64,000 bases of DNA from assembly GCF_018326305.1 (NCBI RefSeq), contig NZ_AP023415.1, forward strand, positions 496,001 through 560,000, given 5' to 3'. Positions 15,816 to 24,104 of this stretch are shown in pieces. How positions within the stretch are numbered: the first letter of the stretch is position 1; each line of letters starts with the position of its first letter. The position numbers and the translations under genes were made by a program. This stretch comes from Vescimonas fastidiosa. Lineage in GTDB: Bacteria; Bacillota; Clostridia; Oscillospirales; Oscillospiraceae. The notes beneath the pieces were generated by a model. The model saw nothing but the letters and a program-made list of their open reading frames with translations, was not told where the DNA came from and did not search any database.

Positions 15816-17437
15816 CCGGGAAAATCGTGCGGAGCCTGTTCTTCCTGGCAATGCTGGTATTGGCAGCGGGGGCGTGCCTGTTTTCGGGTATTTTATACGG
15901 GTACTACGAAAAGCAGTCCTTTGCGTCCCTGTCCCAGGAGGCGGAGCAGCTGAGTCAAAGCATGGCGTATATCGCACCGGATAAGCTGCGCTCGGCGGAC
16001 CGCATCACGCTCATTGACACCGACGGAACCGTGCTTTACGACAGTGTGGCCAACGCATCGGATATGGACAACCATCTGGATCGCCAGGAGGTGGCTCAGG
16101 CCATAAAGTCCGGCACGGGACAGAGCAGCCACTATTCCAGCACCGTGCTGCAAAAGAATCTATATTACGCTCTGCGGCTGGAGAACGGGACGGTGCTGCG
16201 GCTGAGCCGGGTGCAAAGCAGCCTGGGGGCTATGCTGCTGAACATGGCGGGGCCCATTATCGCTACGGTGGCGGGACTTTTGCTGCTGGCGGCGGGGCTG
16301 TCGGTACGCCTGGCCCAGCAAATCACAAAGCCCATTAATGCGATCTCTACGGACGATCCCCAGGACATTTATCCGGAGCTGCAGCCACTGACCCAGCGTC
16401 TGCGACAGCAGAAGGCGACCATCGGCAAACAGATGGACGAGCTGAGCCGCCGGATGCGGGAGTTTTCCGCCATGACGGAGAATATGAGCGAGGGTTTTTT
16501 ATTGGTGGATATGCGGGGGCACATTCTCACCGAAAACCGCAGCGCGGCTACGCTGATGCCGGTGGAGGCGGACAACATCGCCCGTTGTCCGGAGCAGCAG
16601 CTTCGTCAGGCAGCCCAGCAGGCCCTGTCCGGTCAGCGTTGTGAACGACTTTTGCAGCGGGGGGAGCGGACTCTATCCATCATGGCCAGCCCCGTACTGG
16701 CCTCGGGTCAGGTCACCGGCGCGGTGGTACTGACTATGGATGTAACGGAGCGGGAGCAGCGGGAAAAGCTGCGCAGAGAATTTTCTGCCAATGTGTCTCA
16801 CGAGCTGAAAACGCCCTTAACATCCATCTCCGGCTTTGCGGAGCTGATGAGTCAGGGATTGGTACCGCCGGAAAAGGTGAAGGAGTTTAGCAGCGATATC
16901 TGCCGGGAGTGCGCAAGGCTGACAAGCCTGGTGGAGGACATCATTGACCTGTCGCGCCTGGACGAGGGCGGAGAGGGCATGGAGTGGGAAGAGGTAGAGC
17001 TTTACAGCCTATGCACTTCCGTGCTGCAGAGCCTGGAACAGGTGGCCCGGAAACAGAAGGTGATGCTGCACCTGGAGGGTGTGGAGAAAACGGTCCACGG
17101 TGTGCGCCAGGTGCTGCATGAGATGGTCTATAACCTCTGCGACAATGCCATTAAATACAATCGAACCGGCGGGAGCGTAAGCGTGCGGGTGGAGGGCTGC
17201 GGCCGAGGATGCCGCATTTGTGTGGCGGACACGGGCATCGGCATTCCGTACGATCACCAGAGCCGGGTGTTTGAACGGTTTTACCGGGTGGATAAGAGCC
17301 ACAGCCGGGCCATTGGCGGCACGGGGCTGGGGCTGTCCATCGTGAAGCACGCAGCGGCCCTTCACGGAGCGCAGATCGACCTGCAAAGTCAACCGGGAGC
17401 GGGAACCACTATTACGGTGACTTTCCCCGAACAATAA
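15812..17437 (+). CDS. PhoR-like sensor histidine kinase
   Basis: 541 residues. Membrane helices at about 8-28 and 150-172 enclose an extracellular sensor domain. A cytoplasmic linker and a PAS-like segment (about 215-310) lead to the H-box NVSHELKTPL with H330, an N-box (NLCDNAIKYN), and G-boxes (VADTGIGI, GTGLGLSIV). This layout is that of PhoR/WalK-type kinases. It is co-translated with the preceding regulator. Its gene ends at a clear terminator just before the second Na/Pi transporter promoter. Confidence 0.92.
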   Translation: MTGKIVRSLFFLAMLVLAAGACLFSGILYGYYEKQSFASLSQEAEQLSQSMAYIAPDKLRSADRITLIDTDGTVLYDSVANASDMDNHLDRQEVAQAIKSGTGQSSHYSSTVLQKNLYYALRLENGTVLRLSRVQSSLGAMLLNMAGPIIATVAGLLLLAAGLSVRLAQQITKPINAISTDDPQDIYPELQPLTQRLRQQKATIGKQMDELSRRMREFSAMTENMSEGFLLVDMRGHILTENRSAATLMPVEADNIARCPEQQLRQAAQQALSGQRCERLLQRGERTLSIMASPVLASGQVTGAVVLTMDVTEREQREKLRREFSANVSHELKTPLTSISGFAELMSQGLVPPEKVKEFSSDICRECARLTSLVEDIIDLSRLDEGGEGMEWEEVELYSLCTSVLQSLEQVARKQKVMLHLEGVEKTVHGVRQVLHEMVYNLCDNAIKYNRTGGSVSVRVEGCGRGCRICVADTGIGIPYDHQSRVFERFYRVDKSHSRAIGGTGLGLSIVKHAAALHGAQIDLQSQPGAGTTITVTFPEQ

Positions 17438-17526
17438 AACAATTTAAACGGTGGGGGACACCCTTCCTTACCGTTATTGCAAATCCGGCTACTTTATCGA
17501 CAGTCTTAATTTAATGGATTTTTAAG

Positions 17527-17556
17527 GAGACCTTCCGGTTGGGAGGTCTCTATTTT
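17527..17556 (+). terminator. Terminator of the phoR-like gene
   Basis: GAGACCTTCC (17527-17536) pairs with GGGAGGTCTC (17541-17550), one wobble pair, loop GGTT, then TATTTT. Confidence 0.8.
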
Positions 17557-17571
17557 AATGTTTTTTCACAG

Positions 17572-17611
17572 TTTAATATGGATTTAACATTTCTGCGGTT
17601 TCGGATTTAAG
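17572..17611 (+). promoter_or_regulatory. Pho-box-like repeat before Na/Pi cotransporter copy 2
   Basis: The 19 bases 17572-17590 are identical to 15062-15080 (TTTAAT-atgga-TTTAACAT). A further TTTAAG lies at 17606-17611, about two 11-bp periods downstream. A TATAAT lies at 17651-17656. The identity of a long non-coding motif before two phosphate genes is strong evidence for shared regulation. Confidence 0.75.
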
Positions 17612-17675
17612 ATTCGTCGGATACGATAAAAATGGACAAAGATATTACATTATAATAGCAAGAGGAGAGAAAGTG

Positions 17676-19421
17676 ATGACATTTTTTGATGTGTTGACCC
17701 TCATCGGTGGGCTGAGCCTGTTTTTGTTCGGCATGAATCTGATGGGGGATGCTCTGGAAAAGCGGGCAGGCAGCGGGCTGAAGACCCTGCTGGGAAAGCT
17801 CACAGGCAGCAGGCTGGGCGGATTCTTGACGGGCCTGGGCATTACGGCGGTGATTCAGTCGTCGTCGGCCACTACGGTGATGGTGGTGGGCTTCGTGAAC
17901 TCGGGGCTTATGACTCTGCACCAGGCTATCCATGTCATTATGGGCGCGAATGTGGGTACCACCGTGACGGCGTGGATCTTGAGCCTGACGGGCATCCAGA
18001 GCGACAATTTCTTTATGAAACTGCTCATGCCCAGCTCCTTTACGCCGATTATGGCCCTGGTCGGCGTGGCCTTTTACATGATGAGCAAAAACGGCAAAAA
18101 GAAGGACACGGGCCTTATCCTTTTAGGCTTTGCTACGCTGATGTTTGGCATGGACACCATGAGCGGAGCGGTGGCTGGCCTGAAGGACATGGAGGGATTC
18201 CGGGAGCTGCTGCTGGTGTTCACCAATCCGGTTCTGGGCGTGGTGGCCGGCGCGGTGCTTACGGCCATTATCCAGTCCTCCTCGGCGTCTGTGGGTATCT
18301 TGCAGGCGGTATCGTCTACGGGACAGATTACCTTCGGCGCGGCAATCCCCATCATCATGGGGCAGAACATCGGCACCTGCGTTACGGCTATGCTCTCGTC
18401 CATCGGCACCAACCGCAATGCGCGGCGGGCGGCGGTGGTACATCTGAGCTTCAACATCATCGGTACGGTTGTGTGGCTGACGGTTTTTGAGGTAGTGCGG
18501 GCACTGGTAAATATTCCTATGCTGAACGGAAATATCGACCAGGTGGGTATTGCCGTTGTTCACTCGGTGTTTAACGTTCTCTGCACGGCGCTGATGCTGC
18601 CTATGACGGGGCTGCTGGAGAAGCTGGCCTGCCGCATTATCCCCAACAAGGAGGGAGGAGACAGCGTGCCGGCTCTGGACGAGCGGCTCATGGCTACCCC
18701 GGCTGTGGCTATGGAGCGGTGCCATGAGGTGACCATGAACATGGGGCGCATTGCCGTGAAGGCCACCCGCAACGCCATGCGGGAGCTGGACGGTCATGAC
18801 GAGAAGCGGGCCGAGAGCATCCGGGAGGATGAACAGAGCGCCGACAAATACGAGGACGAGCTGGGGACCTATCTTGTGAAGCTGTCCGGCTGCCCCCTCA
18901 GCGATCAGGACCGGGTGGAGGCGGCAGAGCTGCTGCATATGATCGGAGACTTTGAGCGCATCAGCGACCACGCAGTGAATGTACTGGAGGCAACGGAGGA
19001 GCTGCGTGGGAAGGGGATCACCTTTTCCGATGCGGCTATGGACGAGATGCACAAGCTCTTTGGCGCGGTGAGTGAAATTATGGATCTGGCGCTGACGGCG
19101 TTTATCCACGGAGACCTCTCCTCGGCCAAAGAGGTGGAGCCTCTGGAGCAGGTGGTGGACACCCTGAAGGAGCAGCTTCGGTCCCGGCACATCCTGCGCT
19201 TGCAGGAGGGAAAATGCAGCATGGAGGCCGGGTTCGTGTGGGCTGACCTGCTGACGGATCTGGAACGGGTGGCGGACCACTGCTCCAATATTGCCGGGTG
19301 TGTGGTGCAGATGCAGAAGAGCCGAATGGATATCCACGGATATCTGGACGGCGTGCGCAGCGGCAGCGATGAGTACCGCCAGCGGTACGACTATTATGCT
19401 CGAAAATATGCCTTGGCTTAA
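17676..19421 (+). CDS. Na/Pi cotransporter with PhoU-like tail (copy 2)
   Basis: 581 residues from the ATG at 17676 (a GTG three bases earlier is possible; AGGAGA is upstream). The layout is the same as copy 1: two Na/Pi repeats with VIQSSSATTVMVV and IIQSSSASVGILQ, then a PhoU-like tail with FERISDHAVNVLE and LERVADHCSNIA. Unlike copy 1, the second motif is the canonical QSSS. The two copies are clearly related along the whole length but diverged, so the duplication is old or the genes arrived separately. Likely induced by phosphate limitation through the upstream Pho-like box. Confidence 0.93.
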   Translation: MTFFDVLTLIGGLSLFLFGMNLMGDALEKRAGSGLKTLLGKLTGSRLGGFLTGLGITAVIQSSSATTVMVVGFVNSGLMTLHQAIHVIMGANVGTTVTAWILSLTGIQSDNFFMKLLMPSSFTPIMALVGVAFYMMSKNGKKKDTGLILLGFATLMFGMDTMSGAVAGLKDMEGFRELLLVFTNPVLGVVAGAVLTAIIQSSSASVGILQAVSSTGQITFGAAIPIIMGQNIGTCVTAMLSSIGTNRNARRAAVVHLSFNIIGTVVWLTVFEVVRALVNIPMLNGNIDQVGIAVVHSVFNVLCTALMLPMTGLLEKLACRIIPNKEGGDSVPALDERLMATPAVAMERCHEVTMNMGRIAVKATRNAMRELDGHDEKRAESIREDEQSADKYEDELGTYLVKLSGCPLSDQDRVEAAELLHMIGDFERISDHAVNVLEATEELRGKGITFSDAAMDEMHKLFGAVSEIMDLALTAFIHGDLSSAKEVEPLEQVVDTLKEQLRSRHILRLQEGKCSMEAGFVWADLLTDLERVADHCSNIAGCVVQMQKSRMDIHGYLDGVRSGSDEYRQRYDYYARKYALA

Positions 19422-19425
19422 ACTC

Positions 19426-19453
19426 TTGCCAAAACGGAAATAATATGTATAAT
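19426..19453 (+). promoter_or_regulatory. Promoter for the small export-family gene
   Basis: TTGCCA (19426-19431) and TATAAT (19448-19453) with a 16-base spacer, 40 bases before the start at 19493. It shows that this gene can be transcribed apart from the Na/Pi transporter. Confidence 0.65.
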
Positions 19454-19492
19454 AGAAAAAGACTCTACGGATAGACCGCACGGAGGATTTTC

Positions 19493-19969
19493 ATGCTGAA
19501 GCATTGTTTGATCGTTTTTGGCGTATCCATGGTACCACTTATCGAGCTGCGGGGCGCTATTCCCTACGGAGTGGCCTTCGGTCTGCCTCTTTGGCAGACC
19601 TACTGCATCGCCATTGTGGGGAATATGCTGCCGGTGCCCATTATCTATTTCTTTGCACGGAAGGTACTGGTGTGGGGCTGCGACAAAAAATATATCGGCA
19701 AGTTCTTTACCTGGTGCCTGCAAAAGGGGGAAAAGGGCGGACAAAAGCTCCAGCAAAAAGCGGGACGGGGTCTGTTTTGGGCACTGCTGCTGTTTGTGGG
19801 CATTCCGCTGCCCGGTACCGGTGCATGGACGGGTACCCTGGCGGCCAGCATCCTGGACATGGGATTTAAGAAAAGCGTGCTGGCCTGCATGGGCGGCGTG
19901 TTGCTGGCGGGCCTTATTATGGGAGGCCTGTCCCTGCTGGGCGTAGGTATTTTTACGGCGGGGGCGTAA
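19493..19969 (+). CDS. COG2426/Sm_multidrug_ex family membrane protein
   Basis: 158 residues with four or five membrane helices. VPLIELRGAIPYGVAFGLP near the N terminus and FVGIPLPGTGAWTGTLAA in the middle are the two conserved loops of the putative small multidrug export family (PF06695), whose transport function is poorly established. The pattern is distantly like DedA-type proteins. The ATG follows GGAGG. The gene has its own promoter. Only a weak AT-rich hairpin follows it. Confidence 0.85.
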   Translation: MLKHCLIVFGVSMVPLIELRGAIPYGVAFGLPLWQTYCIAIVGNMLPVPIIYFFARKVLVWGCDKKYIGKFFTWCLQKGEKGGQKLQQKAGRGLFWALLLFVGIPLPGTGAWTGTLAASILDMGFKKSVLACMGGVLLAGLIMGGLSLLGVGIFTAGA

Positions 19970-20078
19970 AAACCGGCGAAAAATCTGCTGATTTTTTGGC
20001 GCCTGCGGGCGGCCAAGGCTGCGAGACTTTTCGGCTGGGTGCTGACATATATTTTTTGTGAAACGGGAGGACAGAACT

Positions 20079-20336
20079 ATGACCTATACCTATCAGCCTC
20101 GGGGCGTATGCTCCCAGAGAATGACCGTGGAGCTGGATCACGGCATCATCCGTGATGTGAGGGTTGAGGGCGGCTGCAACGGGAACCTGCAGGGTATTTC
20201 TCGGCTGGTCATTGGGATGCCCGCCACGGAAGCCATCGAAAAAATGAAGGGGATTCGCTGCGGCGGCAAGCCCAGCTCCTGCCCGGATCAGCTGTCGATT
20301 GCCTTGGAACAGGCACTGGCCCGGGAGAATCAATAA
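20079..20336 (+). CDS. TSCPD-domain protein, TIGR03905 family
   Basis: 85 residues from the ATG at 20079, with GGGAGG eight bases upstream. It matches the small TSCPD family: VCSQRMTVEL at the start, GGCNGNLQGISRLVIG in the middle and CGGKPSSCPDQL near the end, with conserved cysteines. This domain is also found at the C terminus of B12-dependent ribonucleotide reductases and in ribonucleotide-reductase-related proteins. The stand-alone form has no known role. Confidence 0.85.
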   Translation: MTYTYQPRGVCSQRMTVELDHGIIRDVRVEGGCNGNLQGISRLVIGMPATEAIEKMKGIRCGGKPSSCPDQLSIALEQALARENQ

Positions 20337-20356
20337 TTGCAAAGCAAAGCACTAAG

Positions 20357-20386
20357 AGTCACAGGATTTTGTCCTGTGACTTTTTT
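20357..20386 (+). terminator. Rho-independent terminator
   Basis: AGTCACAGGA (20357-20366) pairs with TCCTGTGACT (20372-20381), followed by six T. Confidence 0.88.
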
Positions 20387-20422
20387 GCGCCCGCTTCACC
20401 CTTTATATTCCGGAGGCATAGA

Positions 20423-20890
20423 ATGGAGGGCGATGGGAGCGTGACAGCAATGGCCTATGATGAGCGAGAGCTTCTGGCCCGTCTGATCCAGTGTGAGGCG
20501 GGAGGCGAGGGAGAAATCGGAATGAAGGCAGTGGCCGGGGTGGTGATGAATCGGGTGAATGTCCTGGGTGGCGAATACCAGCGTGTGGGGCAGGGGAGCC
20601 TGCAAAACATCGTGTTCCAGCCGGGGCAGTTCACCTGCCTGGCGGAGACGGTGGGGGGTGTGTACAATCCGCAGAACATTTACAATATGCGCCCTACCCA
20701 GGAAAACTATGATATTGCCGACTGGGCTATGGCCGGAAATCGCCTGCCGGTGGTGGGGGATGCGCTGTGGTTTTACAGCCCTTACGACAGACCCTGCCGA
20801 AGCTATTTTCCCTCCCGGGTGGGGCAGTTCGTGGAGCAGATCGGCGGACACTGCTTTTATGTTCCCACGGACGCATATTATGAAACTTGA
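20423..20890 (+). CDS. CwlJ/SleB-type cell wall hydrolase
   Basis: 155 residues from the ATG at 20423, which follows CCGGAGGC. The whole protein is one Hydrolase_2 (SleB/CwlJ) domain: LLARLIQCEAGGEGEIGMKA holds the catalytic glutamate, followed by VAGVVMNRV and FTCLAE. It has no signal peptide and no peptidoglycan-binding domain, which fits CwlJ rather than SleB. CwlJ cleaves spore cortex during germination and depends on the coat protein GerQ. The next gene encodes a GerQ-like protein, which supports this role. Confidence 0.85.
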   Translation: MEGDGSVTAMAYDERELLARLIQCEAGGEGEIGMKAVAGVVMNRVNVLGGEYQRVGQGSLQNIVFQPGQFTCLAETVGGVYNPQNIYNMRPTQENYDIADWAMAGNRLPVVGDALWFYSPYDRPCRSYFPSRVGQFVEQIGGHCFYVPTDAYYET

Positions 20891-20904
20891 GTGAGGTGTG
20901 ACGG

Positions 20905-21423
20905 ATGCTGCAAATACATACGGAGCCACAGGCAGAAGATATGGGCGGACTGTCCGGCGGCATGGCGGGTATGAGTCCCGACTCGCCCGACGGGAGCGGG
21001 ATGATGGGCCCACGCACCGGGCAAAATGAGGGTGCAGAGACCGGGATGCCCACAGGGACTGGCAGCGGAAGCGTCTCCCTGATCCCCCAGCGCCCCGACC
21101 ACATAATGCTGCGGCAGGGAGACACGGAGACCATTGAGGGACCGGCCGGCAGCCGGGCGGTGACCAACAGCTCCGTGCGGGGGCTGCTGGCGCGGAATTT
21201 GGGCTACTATGTGGTGGCCAGCTTCCTCATGGGTACCCAGCAGGCTGTCCAATGTGAGGGGATTTTGGCCAGCGTGGGGAATGACTATTTGGTCATCTAT
21301 CAGCCGGACCAGAATCGGTTTGTCAGCGGAGACATTTATTCGCTGAAGTTTGTGGAGTTTCACGAGGACCAGTCTCCCTGCAGGCCGGGCTATCGGCGCA
21401 GGGATGCATTTCAGGGGTGGTAA
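20905..21423 (+). CDS. GerQ-like spore coat protein
   Basis: 172 residues. The first 65 residues are low-complexity, rich in Gly, Met, Pro and Ser. The rest (about 85-155) is a compact domain with ARNLGYYVVASFLMG, EGILASVGNDYLVIY and a final SLKFVEF strand. This is similar in layout to GerQ, which anchors CwlJ in the spore coat. It starts 14 bases after the CwlJ-like gene, after GAGGTG, so the two are one operon. The assignment rests on layout and context more than on a long motif match. Confidence 0.6.
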   Translation: MLQIHTEPQAEDMGGLSGGMAGMSPDSPDGSGMMGPRTGQNEGAETGMPTGTGSGSVSLIPQRPDHIMLRQGDTETIEGPAGSRAVTNSSVRGLLARNLGYYVVASFLMGTQQAVQCEGILASVGNDYLVIYQPDQNRFVSGDIYSLKFVEFHEDQSPCRPGYRRRDAFQGW

Positions 21424-21463
21424 GACCGGTATAAAAACCGACGAAATGTTTGTGCGGATTTTG

Positions 21464-21506
21464 AAAAAGCACTTCCCCGGGCAGCCGCCTGGGGAAGTGC
21501 TTTTTT
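21464..21506 (+). terminator. Rho-independent terminator
   Basis: GCACTTCCCC (21469-21478) pairs with GGGGAAGTGC (21491-21500), flanked by five A before and six T after. It works on both strands and lies after the GerQ-like gene. Confidence 0.88.
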
Positions 21507-21544
21507 AGCTGCAGGAAGTGCGAGCGTTATTAGGCAGAGGAAGA

Positions 21545-22225
21545 TCAGTTTTCCAATTCGGGGGCGGTGAAGAGGGTCCAGGGGTATTGATGGGGAGGGG
21601 GCTGGGTAATATCGATTTCTTTATGGGTGAGGGGATGGGTCAGGGCCAGACGATAGGACCAGAGGGCGGCGGTGCAATGGGGGTCCTTGCTGCCGTAGCG
21701 GATGTCGCCCAGCAGGGGCAGACCCCGGGAGGAAAACTGCACCCGTATCTGGTGGGTACGACCGGTGTGGAGGCGGATGCGGACCAGTGACAAGTCCTCC
21801 GTTTCGGCTAAGACCCGGTAGGAGAGCTTCGCTTCCCGGACACCCTTGCGCATCCGCTTTACCACATAGCTTTTATTTTTGGCGGCGTCCCGGAACAGCA
21901 GATCCGTCAGCTCTCCCCGGGGGGCATCCGGATGCCCCCGGAGAACGGCCAGGTATTCCTTTTCCACCCGGTGCTCCGCCACGGCGGCGATGAGCTTACC
22001 GGTGGCGGCCTTGCTGCGGGAGAAGAGCATGAGACCGCCGGTGATCTTATCCAGGCGGTGGACGGTGGCGATATAGTCCGGCTGATGGAGGGACCGATAA
22101 TGCGCCCGCAGAAGGGCGGGCATGGAGGCGGCGCTGTCGCTGTCCTCGGACAAGACGCCAACGGGCTTTACACACAGGACCAGGGAGCGGTCCTCATAAA
22201 GTACAGTTAAATCATTGTGGGGCAT
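21545..22225 (-). CDS. RluA-family pseudouridine synthase
   Basis: 226 residues, one catalytic domain without an S4 domain. The catalytic motif is TVHRLDKITGG with the active-site aspartate. VEKEYLAVLRG and GRTHQIRVQFSSRGLPLLGD are the other conserved RluA blocks. The enzyme isomerises uridine in rRNA or tRNA. The lack of an N-terminal S4 domain suggests the TruC/RluA-type subgroup. The exact target base cannot be read from the sequence. It lies downstream of the D,D-carboxypeptidase gene but behind a terminator. Confidence 0.9.
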   Translation of the reverse strand: MPHNDLTVLYEDRSLVLCVKPVGVLSEDSDSAASMPALLRAHYRSLHQPDYIATVHRLDKITGGLMLFSRSKAATGKLIAAVAEHRVEKEYLAVLRGHPDAPRGELTDLLFRDAAKNKSYVVKRMRKGVREAKLSYRVLAETEDLSLVRIRLHTGRTHQIRVQFSSRGLPLLGDIRYGSKDPHCTAALWSYRLALTHPLTHKEIDITQPPPHQYPWTLFTAPELEN

Positions 22226-22250
22226 GGGATATCCTTTCTCTTACCGAAAA

Positions 22251-22276
22251 AAGGCAGACGCTTCGGCGCCTGCCTT
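22251..22276 (-). terminator. Terminator of the D,D-carboxypeptidase gene
   Basis: AAGGCAG-A-CGC pairs with GCG-C-CTGCCTT around a short TTCG-type loop. On the minus strand the stem is followed by six T. Confidence 0.8.
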
Positions 22277-22285
22277 GGGGAATTG

Positions 22286-23647
22286 TTATCTGCGTCTGCC
22301 GCGATAATTGCGGGTGCCGCGATTGCGTCTGCCGCGGGAACCGTAACGGCTCTTGGGGCGCAGCATACGCACCCAGACCACCACGGCCAGCACCAGCAGG
22401 ATCACCACCACGGTGAGGATCTTCACCAGGGGCTTGGAGAAGAACTGAGAGAGGAGGTATTTGCCCTGGAGAAAACGGTTGACACTGACGCTGTCGGCGG
22501 CCAGGAGCTTGACGGTGGCATAATCATAGCCGTCGTAGGACAGGGTCATTTCCCCCAGCTCTTGGCCCGCTTCAATGGGGGCAAAGGCTGTGTCACCGTA
22601 CACCGTGACCTTGCGCTCCAGCATATCCGTTGTAACATCGTTGGGCAGCAGAATATTCACATCCTCGGCGGTGTGGACCAGGACGGCATTGGTCTCCTTG
22701 CTCAAAAGCACGGGAATTTCCTGAATAAGGTCATCCTTGGTGAAAACGGTCTGGACGGTGAAATTGTTATAGCCCCAGTCCAGCAGGGTGGCGGAGTCTA
22801 CAAAGTTCATAAGCCGGGTCTCGCCGTTTACTTCCTTGGTAGTGCAGCCCAAAACCACGGAGATGAGGCGGCGGCCGTCCTTGATGGCACTGGCCAGGAG
22901 GCAGCGGCCCGCTTCATCGGTATAGCCGGTCTTGAGGCCGTCGGCATAATCGTAGATATAGCCCAGGGTGCGCCAGTTGGAAATAAGGGCGTTGGTGGAG
23001 TGCAGCTCCCGGACATCGGACATATTGGTGGCGGGGACATCATAGGACTTGCTGCCGCAGATAGTCATAAACAGGTCGTGCTTCATGGCCTCCCGGGCGA
23101 TAAGATAAATGTCCCAGGCGGTGGTGTAGTGCTGGGGGTCGTGGAGACCGTTGGTATTGGCAAAGTGGGTTCCCTCGCAGCCCAGCTCACCGGCGCGCTG
23201 GTTCATCAGCGCCACAAAGTCGGCAATAGAGCCGGACACGGCCTCGGCCAGAACATTGGCGGCCTCGTTGGCGGAGACGATCAGCAGGCAGTTGAGCAGC
23301 TGCTCTACCGTGAGCACCTCGCCGGCCTCAATGCCGGCGGTGCTGCTGTCCTCGTCGATACTGGTGACAGCCAGGTGGGAGGCGGTGATGGGCTGGGAGA
23401 GGGACAGATCACCCCGGTCTACGGCCTCCAGGGTCAGCAGGGCCGTCATGACCTTGGTGATGCTGGCAGGATAGGCCTTTTCCTTTTCATTATGACCATA
23501 GAGCATACGCCCGGCGGTCTCATCCATCAGCAGGGCGCACTTGGCATCCAAAACGGGACTGTCCAGTGCGGCTGCCTGGGGCACTAAAAAAAGCGCCGTC
23601 AGTAAGACGGAAAGCAAAAAAACAGATAAAAATCGGCGAATTTTCAT
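22286..23647 (-). CDS. D-alanyl-D-alanine carboxypeptidase (DacA/DacF type)
   Basis: 453 residues. A signal peptide covers about 1-27. The penicillin-binding catalytic triad is complete: SITK with S62 and K65, SAN, and KTG (LKTGYTDEAG). The C-terminal part has a PBP5-type beta domain and then a membrane helix near residues 415-435. It ends in a tail of about 20 residues made almost only of Arg, Gly, Lys and Asn. The enzyme trims peptidoglycan pentapeptides. A membrane-spanning helix rather than an amphipathic anchor, followed by a basic tail, is somewhat unusual. A second, shorter paralogue is at 35290. Confidence 0.92.
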   Translation of the reverse strand: MKIRRFLSVFLLSVLLTALFLVPQAAALDSPVLDAKCALLMDETAGRMLYGHNEKEKAYPASITKVMTALLTLEAVDRGDLSLSQPITASHLAVTSIDEDSSTAGIEAGEVLTVEQLLNCLLIVSANEAANVLAEAVSGSIADFVALMNQRAGELGCEGTHFANTNGLHDPQHYTTAWDIYLIAREAMKHDLFMTICGSKSYDVPATNMSDVRELHSTNALISNWRTLGYIYDYADGLKTGYTDEAGRCLLASAIKDGRRLISVVLGCTTKEVNGETRLMNFVDSATLLDWGYNNFTVQTVFTKDDLIQEIPVLLSKETNAVLVHTAEDVNILLPNDVTTDMLERKVTVYGDTAFAPIEAGQELGEMTLSYDGYDYATVKLLAADSVSVNRFLQGKYLLSQFFSKPLVKILTVVVILLVLAVVVWVRMLRPKSRYGSRGRRNRGTRNYRGRRR

Positions 23648-23744
23648 GGTCGTTCCTCTCCAGTTATGCTATAATACAAAGTAGAACACAAAATAATTAT
23701 GTGAACCGAATCAATTATAAGCAAAAATAAGGGTGTAGTCAACA

Positions 23745-24104
23745 GTGAAACACGGAATTCATCTGACAAAAACGGAAATAGCCGTTCTGGCACTGGCGGT
23801 GCTTTTTGCGGTGGGGATGCTCCTTTACCGGGCCGGACGCACCGGGGACGGGGCCTGGCAGGTCACCACGCAGAAAAATGCCGGGCAGGAGGAGACCATC
23901 ACAGCGGTGAATGTGAACACCGCTACGGTGGAGGAGCTTATCGGAGTAGAGGGCATTGGCCCTACTCTGGCGGAGCGAATCGTGGAATACCGGGAGGAGC
24001 ATGGGCCGTTTCAGTCTGTTGAGGAGCTGGACAATGTGAAGGGCATCGGGCCCAGCCTGATAGAGAACATTCGATTTTTGGTTTGCGTGGAGGACGAGCA
24101 ATGA
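23745..24104 (+). CDS. ComEA-like helix-hairpin-helix DNA-binding protein
   Basis: 119 residues from a GTG start. One membrane helix (about 10-28) anchors an extracellular C-terminal helix-hairpin-helix domain (about 52-115): VNVNTATVEELIGVEGIGP, then YREEHGPF, then VKGIGPSLIENI. This is the DNA-binding domain of the competence protein ComEA, although the SLBB domain of full ComEA is missing. Its stop overlaps the ATG of a response regulator, so it leads an operon with a two-component system and a GerMN lipoprotein. Confidence 0.85.
   Translation: MKHGIHLTKTEIAVLALAVLFAVGMLLYRAGRTGDGAWQVTTQKNAGQEETITAVNVNTATVEELIGVEGIGPTLAERIVEYREEHGPFQSVEELDNVKGIGPSLIENIRFLVCVEDEQ

Noticed and set aside
22217..23587. 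Plus-strand Gly/Val-rich frame opposite the D,D-carboxypeptidase
   Set aside because: The minus strand has signal peptide and all three penicillin-binding motifs; the plus frame is its shadow.
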